Below, in pieces: positions 14,286 to 18,080 of a stretch of DNA of 18,080 bases. This DNA is from CAZRIP01 sp964600165 (GTDB lineage: Bacteria > Elusimicrobiota > Elusimicrobia > UBA1565 > UBA9628). The notes beneath the pieces were generated by a model. It saw nothing but the letters and a program-made list of their open reading frames with translations. It ran no database searches and was not told where the DNA came from. The position numbers and the translations under genes are program-made. The stretch lies in contig CAZRIP010000081.1 of NCBI GenBank assembly GCA_964600165.1, forward strand, positions 1-18,080. The letters run 5' to 3'. Numbering within the stretch: the stretch's first letter is position 1; each line of letters opens with the position of its first letter.

Positions 14286-15814
14286 GCCGCCTGACCGCGC
14301 TGAAATCGCCTCAGCGCGTCGTGCCCGATCCGCTCGCCGCGTTCAATTTCCGCGACATGGGCGGCTGGTTTCTGCTGACCAACGACTGGGGCCGCTTTGC
14401 CATGCTCGCGCGCGCCGACTTCGACCGCCTGATGGAGGGGCGCCTCTCGCCCGAGGAGCCGTTGTTCGCGGAGCTGGCCGAGAAAGGCTTCCTGCGCGAG
14501 CGCCTGGATTTCCGGGACCTCGCCGCGTCCTACGTCAAGAAGAACGCGTTCCACTATTTCGCGGGACCGAGCCTTCACATGATCGTCGTGACGCTGCGCT
14601 GCAACCAGAAGTGCCAGTACTGCCACTCGAGCGTCGTCGACCCGTCGCGCACGGACACGGACATGGACCTCGAGACGGCCAAGCGCACCGTCGATTTCAT
14701 CTTCGCCACGCCCAACCCGACCATCTGCATCGAGTTCCAGGGCGGCGAGCCGCTGCTCAACTGGCCCGTCGTGAAGTTCATCACGAAGTACGCGCAGGCC
14801 AAGGCGAAGGCGACGGGACGCAAGCTGATCGTCGCCCTGGTCTGCAATTTCACGCTGATGACCGAGGACAAGCTCGATTTTTTGATGGAGCATCACGTCT
14901 CGATCTGCACTTCCCTCGACGGCCCGGCCGAGCTGCACAACAAGAACCGGCCGTTTCTCGGCGGCGGCGAGGCGCAGCAGAAAGTGGTCCACTGGCTGGA
15001 GAAGGTCCAGGAGCGCTGCCGCGCCGATGCGGACAAGCAGCACTACCTTCCGGGCGCGCTGATGACGACGACGCGCTTCTCGATGGAGTACGGGAAAGAG
15101 ATCATCGATCTCTATGTCCAGCTCGGCATGGAGCAAGTCTTCGTCCGTCCGCTCTCGCCGATCGGCTACGCCAAGCGGGTTTGGAGCGAGATCGGCTACA
15201 CGGCGGAGCAATTCGTTAAGTTCTACGAGAAGCAGCTCGATTACGTGCTCGAGCTCAACCTCGAGGGCAAGTCCGAGATCATGGAGCGGATGGCGCTCGT
15301 CTGCCTGACCAAGATCATGAAGGGCGTGGACCCGGGCTTCATGGACTTGCGCTCGCCGGCCGGCGCGGTGCTCGGCTGTCTCGCGTACAACTATAACGGT
15401 GAGATTTTCGTCAGCGACGAAGGCCGCATGGTCGATCACCAAGGCGATCCCATTTTTAGAGTGGGGGACGTCTCGAAAAACACGTGGGAGCAGGTCGTCG
15501 AGCATCCGACGACGCGCGCCTGCGCGACGGCGTCGACGCTCGAGAACCAGCCGATGTGCTCGCAGTGCGCGTACAAACCCTATTGCGGCGTCGAGCCCGT
15601 GTTCCACTACGAGATCCAGAAGAGCGTCTTCGGCAACATGCCCTCGAGCGGGTGGTGCGTGTCGCACATGGGGGTGTTCGACGTCATTTTTAAGAAACTG
15701 CACAGTCCGAAGACCCGCGCCGTCTTCGAGAAGTGGATGGAGCGCGACCAGTGCCGCTGGCAGGAGAACGACCCGGTCGCGCCGGGCAGCCCCAAACAAG
15801 AGGCTTTATCATGA
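14282..15814 (+). CDS. hxsB: His-Xaa-Ser system radical SAM maturase HxsB (copy 1)
   Basis: 510 residues from a TTG overlapping the hxsD stop (TTGA); the N-terminus MSRLTALKS then matches that of the second copy (MSRLSIPTG). An N-terminal domain of about 95 residues (GGWFLLTND, FAMLARADFDRLMEG, FLRERLDF) precedes radical SAM motif CNQKCQYC (C107, C111, C114) and FQGGEPLLNW (GGEP 154-157). TSLDGPAELHNKNRPFLGGG is strongly conserved with copy 2. The C-terminal cysteine region is CSQCAYKPYC followed by VFGNMPSSGWC and MGVFDVIFKKL. HxsB is one of the maturases expected to act on the HxsA repeat; the chemistry is not known. A stretch of about 20 residues past the family core (RWQENDPVAPGSPKQEA) is specific to this copy. 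Confidence 0.88.
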   Translation: MSRLTALKSPQRVVPDPLAAFNFRDMGGWFLLTNDWGRFAMLARADFDRLMEGRLSPEEPLFAELAEKGFLRERLDFRDLAASYVKKNAFHYFAGPSLHMIVVTLRCNQKCQYCHSSVVDPSRTDTDMDLETAKRTVDFIFATPNPTICIEFQGGEPLLNWPVVKFITKYAQAKAKATGRKLIVALVCNFTLMTEDKLDFLMEHHVSICTSLDGPAELHNKNRPFLGGGEAQQKVVHWLEKVQERCRADADKQHYLPGALMTTTRFSMEYGKEIIDLYVQLGMEQVFVRPLSPIGYAKRVWSEIGYTAEQFVKFYEKQLDYVLELNLEGKSEIMERMALVCLTKIMKGVDPGFMDLRSPAGAVLGCLAYNYNGEIFVSDEGRMVDHQGDPIFRVGDVSKNTWEQVVEHPTTRACATASTLENQPMCSQCAYKPYCGVEPVFHYEIQKSVFGNMPSSGWCVSHMGVFDVIFKKLHSPKTRAVFEKWMERDQCRWQENDPVAPGSPKQEALS

Positions 15815-16293
15815 ACGTCACCGTCGACGCCGCCGAGCGCCTCGCCGCTTTCTCGGTCTCCAAGAACTGGTACTCGCTCGAGGCCTTGCAGATCGCCGCG
15901 CACGTCTTCGACTCCCGCGCGCAGGTCCGCATGGCGGAGTCGAAGGCGGAGTTCGACGTCGAGCTCGTCGCCAAGCGCAAGAACCTGGGAGAGCCCGAGT
16001 TGACCGCGCTCGCGGGCGAGTTCTTGAACGAGCTGCTCAACCAGGAGTACCGCTTCATCGTCTCGCGGTTCAATCAGAAGATCGCGAGCTTGATCGTCAC
16101 CCAGACGCTCTTCGCCGCGCGCGGCGGCGAGAACCCGCCGGCGCCTCATGAGGGCGAGAAAACGCCCGCTTTCCAAGCCGAGGTCGCGGCCCTGATGAAG
16201 GAAGCCGCCGACGAGATCAAGCGCACGATGCCCAAGAAGCTTCCGCCGCAGGGCACGCCGCTGCCGCCCGCGCCGGAGGGCCTGGGTGTCTAG
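15811..16293 (+). CDS. hxsD: His-Xaa-Ser system protein HxsD (copy 2)
   Basis: 160 residues; the ATG overlaps the hxsB stop (ATGA). This is the most typical HxsD in the window: VSKNWYSLEALQIAAHVFDS, RAQVRMAESKAEFDVELV, then LAGEFLNELLNQEYRFIVSR and FNQKIASLIVTQTLFAARG. FLNELLNQEYRF is the equivalent of the LLNDYxLRE signature. A Pro-rich, charged tail after residue 110 (FQAEVAALMKEAADEIKR, then PPQGTPLPPAPEG) parallels the tails of the other HxsD-like proteins here. It sits between the two intact hxsB genes and overlaps the second by eight bases, giving a repeated D-B module. It probably partners the HxsB encoded after it. Confidence 0.85.
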   Translation: MNVTVDAAERLAAFSVSKNWYSLEALQIAAHVFDSRAQVRMAESKAEFDVELVAKRKNLGEPELTALAGEFLNELLNQEYRFIVSRFNQKIASLIVTQTLFAARGGENPPAPHEGEKTPAFQAEVAALMKEAADEIKRTMPKKLPPQGTPLPPAPEGLGV

Positions 16294-17731
16294 GCTCTCG
16301 ATCCCGACGGGGACCCTCGAGGCCGCGCCCAAGCGCGTCGCCGCGCACAACGCGCGGCGCCTCGGCGGCTCCGTTCTGATCACCAACGAAGCCGCGGAAG
16401 CCGCTTTCCTGTCGCCCGCCGATTACGAGCGCTATCTCGCCGGGAAAGTGGCCGACGACGAGCCGCTCGGCAAGGAGCTCACGGAAAAAGAGTTCATCCG
16501 CGAGCGGCTAGACTTCGAGAACCTTTCGGCCAAGCTCGTCGAGCGTCGCCTGCTCGACTGGAGCGGGCCGAACGTGCACACCGTCGTCGTCACGCTGCGC
16601 TGCAACTTCAAGTGTCTTTACTGCCACGCGAGCGTCGTCGGCCAGGACGCCGCGGGCTACGACATGACCGTCGAGACCGCGCGCCGGACGGTCGACGTGA
16701 TCTTCCAGAGCGCGAGCCCGACCTTGATGATCGAGTTCCAAGGCGGAGAGCCTCTCCTCAACTGGCCCATCATCAAGTTCATAGTCCGTTACGCGAAAAA
16801 GAAGAACGAGCTGAGCAAGAAGGCCCTGCACTTCGGGCTGATCTCGAACTTCAGCCTGCTTGACGACGAGAAGCTCGACTGGCTGATCTCGGAGGGAGTC
16901 TCCTTCTGCACCTCGCTCGACGGCCCGGCGCAGGTCCACAACAAGAACCGGCTCTTCCTCGGCGGCAACAGCCACGAGCAAGTCGTCGCGGGCCTCAAAA
17001 AGATCCAGGCGCGGCGAAAGGCGGGCGCCAAGATCGACGCGCCGAACGCGATCTGCACGGTCACCAAGAACTCTCTGCCCTACTATCGCGAGATCGTCGA
17101 CCAGCTCGTCGAGCTCGGCCTCGAGCGCGTGCAGCTGGGACCGCTCGATCCGATGGGCTTCGCCGTCAAGGCATGGGAGCAGATCGGCATCACGCCCAAG
17201 GAGTTCGCCGAGTTTTACGGCAACGCGCTCGACCACATCATCGAGAAGAGCAAGAGCGGCGCCAAGGTCTACGAGAAGATGGCGCTGATCTTCCTGATCC
17301 GCATCCTGGAGGGCGGCCATTGGCGCTTCCCGAACGCGGACGGCGTCTGCCGGCTCGCCTACAACCACGACGGCTCGATCTACACCTGCGAGGAGGGCCG
17401 CCTGCTCGCCGCCGAGGGCGACGCGTTTTTCAAAATAGGTCACGTCTCCTCTTCTTCGATGGAGCAGGTCCTCGATCACCCCACCGTCCGCGCCTCGCTG
17501 CTCGCCGCGAGCCCCGAGACGCAGCCGCAATGCGCGCAGTGCGCCTACAACCCTTTTTGCACCGTGCTGCCCGTGATGAACTATCGCTCGCAAGGCAGCC
17601 TGTGGGGCCGCATGCCCGACAACGTCTGGTGCCGCAGCCTGATGGGGGTTTTCGACGTGATCTTCGCGCGGCTGCAAAAACCCGACGCGCGCAAAGTTCT
17701 CGAATCGTGGCTCGAGTATAAGAACCGGTAG
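16286..17731 (+). CDS. hxsB: His-Xaa-Ser system radical SAM maturase HxsB (copy 2)
   Basis: 481 residues from GTG 16286, inside the end of hxsD. N-terminal domain with GGSVLITNEAAEAAFLSPAD and FIRERLDFENL; radical SAM motif CNFKCLYC (C106, C110, C113); FQGGEPLLNW with GGEP at 153-156; TSLDGPAQVHNKNRLFLGG. The C-terminal part has VCRLAYNHDGSIYTCEEGR and CAQCAYNPFC, then SLWGRMPDNVWC and MGVFDVIFARL. Those two extra cysteines (CRLAY, YTCEEG) are only half kept in copy 1 and absent from the pseudo-HxsB, so this is the most complete of the three. It ends 14 nt before hxsA and is probably the principal partner of that substrate. Copies 1 and 2 are diverged along their whole length, so the duplication is not recent. 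Confidence 0.9.
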   Translation: MSRLSIPTGTLEAAPKRVAAHNARRLGGSVLITNEAAEAAFLSPADYERYLAGKVADDEPLGKELTEKEFIRERLDFENLSAKLVERRLLDWSGPNVHTVVVTLRCNFKCLYCHASVVGQDAAGYDMTVETARRTVDVIFQSASPTLMIEFQGGEPLLNWPIIKFIVRYAKKKNELSKKALHFGLISNFSLLDDEKLDWLISEGVSFCTSLDGPAQVHNKNRLFLGGNSHEQVVAGLKKIQARRKAGAKIDAPNAICTVTKNSLPYYREIVDQLVELGLERVQLGPLDPMGFAVKAWEQIGITPKEFAEFYGNALDHIIEKSKSGAKVYEKMALIFLIRILEGGHWRFPNADGVCRLAYNHDGSIYTCEEGRLLAAEGDAFFKIGHVSSSSMEQVLDHPTVRASLLAASPETQPQCAQCAYNPFCTVLPVMNYRSQGSLWGRMPDNVWCRSLMGVFDVIFARLQKPDARKVLESWLEYKNR

Positions 17732-17745
17732 ACGCGGAGGAATGA

Positions 17746-18080
17746 ATGGCCAAGAAGAACTCGAAGGACAAGGGCAAGAAGAAAAAGCCCGAGCTCCTGC
17801 CGCAGATCAAGAAAGACGCCTCGGTGTTCTTGAGCTCGGAAGAGGGCAAGATCACCAAGGAGAACGTCGTCAAGACGGCGGCGGCGCTCGGCATCATCGG
17901 CGCGGCGCTGCTCAAGTCCGCGCCGGCGCCCGCCCAGCACGCGAATTATCTGCATAACTCGGGCTCGTTGGGCACCCACGTAAGCCACGGGTCGCACGGC
18001 AGCCACGGGTCGCACGGCAGCCACGGGTCGCACGGCAGCCACGGCTCGCACGGCAGCCACGGCTCGCACGGCAGCCACGG
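17746..18080 (+). CDS. hxsA: His-Xaa-Ser repeat peptide HxsA (partial, runs off window)
   Basis: At least 111 residues from ATG 17746, with GGAGG (17736-17740) at ideal spacing; an ATG four bases earlier (17742) opens a frame that stops at 17957 and lacks the repeat. The N-terminus is Lys-rich (AKKNSKDKGKKKKPELLPQI), then SSEEGKITKENVVKTAAALG and a hydrophobic IIGAALLKSAPAPA that resembles a leader peptide. The array follows: one His-Val-Ser and at least ten His-Gly-Ser triplets. HxsA is the defining partner of HxsB, HxsC and HxsD and the presumed maturation substrate. Whether His, Ser or Gly is modified is unknown. The C-terminus and total repeat number lie outside the window. Confidence 0.92.
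   Translation, partial: MAKKNSKDKGKKKKPELLPQIKKDASVFLSSEEGKITKENVVKTAAALGIIGAALLKSAPAPAQHANYLHNSGSLGTHVSHGSHGSHGSHGSHGSHGSHGSHGSHGSHGSH
17986..18080 (+). repeat. 18-bp tandem repeat encoding His-Gly-Ser pairs
   Basis: Five complete 18-bp units plus 5 bp run to the window edge. Each encodes two His-Gly-Ser triplets. Ser is spelled TCG in the first and AGC in the second triplet of every unit. Units 1-3 use GGG for the first Gly, units 4-5 use GGC. The unit is therefore hexapeptide-sized at DNA level although the protein repeat is a tripeptide. Confidence 0.95.

Noticed and set aside
14123..15799. Very long open frame on the minus strand opposite hxsB (also 8370-9590 and 16508-17677)
   Set aside because: These are shadow frames of GC-rich coding sequence, rich in Arg, Ala, Asp, Val and His, without motifs. 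The plus-strand genes have complete family signatures.
17742..17957. Alternative start and frame at 17742 with the same Shine-Dalgarno
   Set aside because: It yields a Gln/Glu/Arg-rich product that stops at 17957 and misses the His-Gly-Ser array. The ATG at 17746 gives the leader and the repeat.
17986..18080. CRISPR-like array at the right edge
   Set aside because: Units are directly abutting 18-mers without spacers and are in frame as His-Gly-Ser codons, so this is a coding tandem repeat.
1..18080. tRNA, rRNA, transposase or integrase genes marking an island boundary
   Set aside because: None could be recognised on either strand, so transfer of the hxs locus is not supported by flanking mobile elements in this window.

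Overview
The window is GC-rich, almost fully coding, and comes from a Gram-negative-type bacterium: it has signal peptides, a FecR-domain protein and a barrel-like exported protein. The product at 5377-6219 has the exported N-terminal signature VTLNTYYPAPSGVY followed by GIGT-type repeats. I associate this with Elusimicrobiota surface proteins, so that phylum or a close relative is my best guess. It rests on one memory-based signature.

Left part (1-6219), apparently unrelated housekeeping or surface genes. A minus-strand pair encodes a conserved GNAT-like protein (cut by the window edge) and an exported SnoaL/NTF2-like protein. Divergent from it is a Rieske non-heme iron oxygenase with a frameshift near 2189, overlapping a stand-alone E2-type acyltransferase. 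A convergent minus-strand pair encodes a FecR-domain protein and a barrel-like protein. Then come a stand-alone protein resembling only the C-terminal part of cysteinyl-tRNA synthetase, and the Elusimicrobia-type surface protein with a textbook sigma70 promoter. Several genes here have a -10 hexamer 6-8 nt before the start codon, suggesting leaderless mRNAs.

Right part (6261-18080), the notable system: two back-to-back operons that look like a strongly expanded His-Xaa-Ser (Hxs) peptide-modification system. Operon 1 (6261-13598) holds a radical SAM protein, a SufS-like cysteine desulfurase, two perfect palindromes, three more radical SAM proteins (the last HxsC-like), two HxsD-like proteins and an HxsB paralogue that has lost the radical SAM cysteine motif. 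Operon 2 (promoter 13670-13698) is hxsD-hxsB-hxsD-hxsB-hxsA. Its last gene encodes the likely substrate, with an N-terminal leader and a perfect His-Gly-Ser repeat array that runs off the window.

Taken together: HxsA is the probable substrate, the two intact HxsB proteins and the HxsC-like protein the probable maturases, and the HxsD proteins probable partners. The dead HxsB may be a scaffold or regulator. The three extra radical SAM enzymes and the desulfurase suggest further chemistry. Almost all genes of the two operons overlap or abut, often with GTG or TTG starts, so translation is probably coupled.
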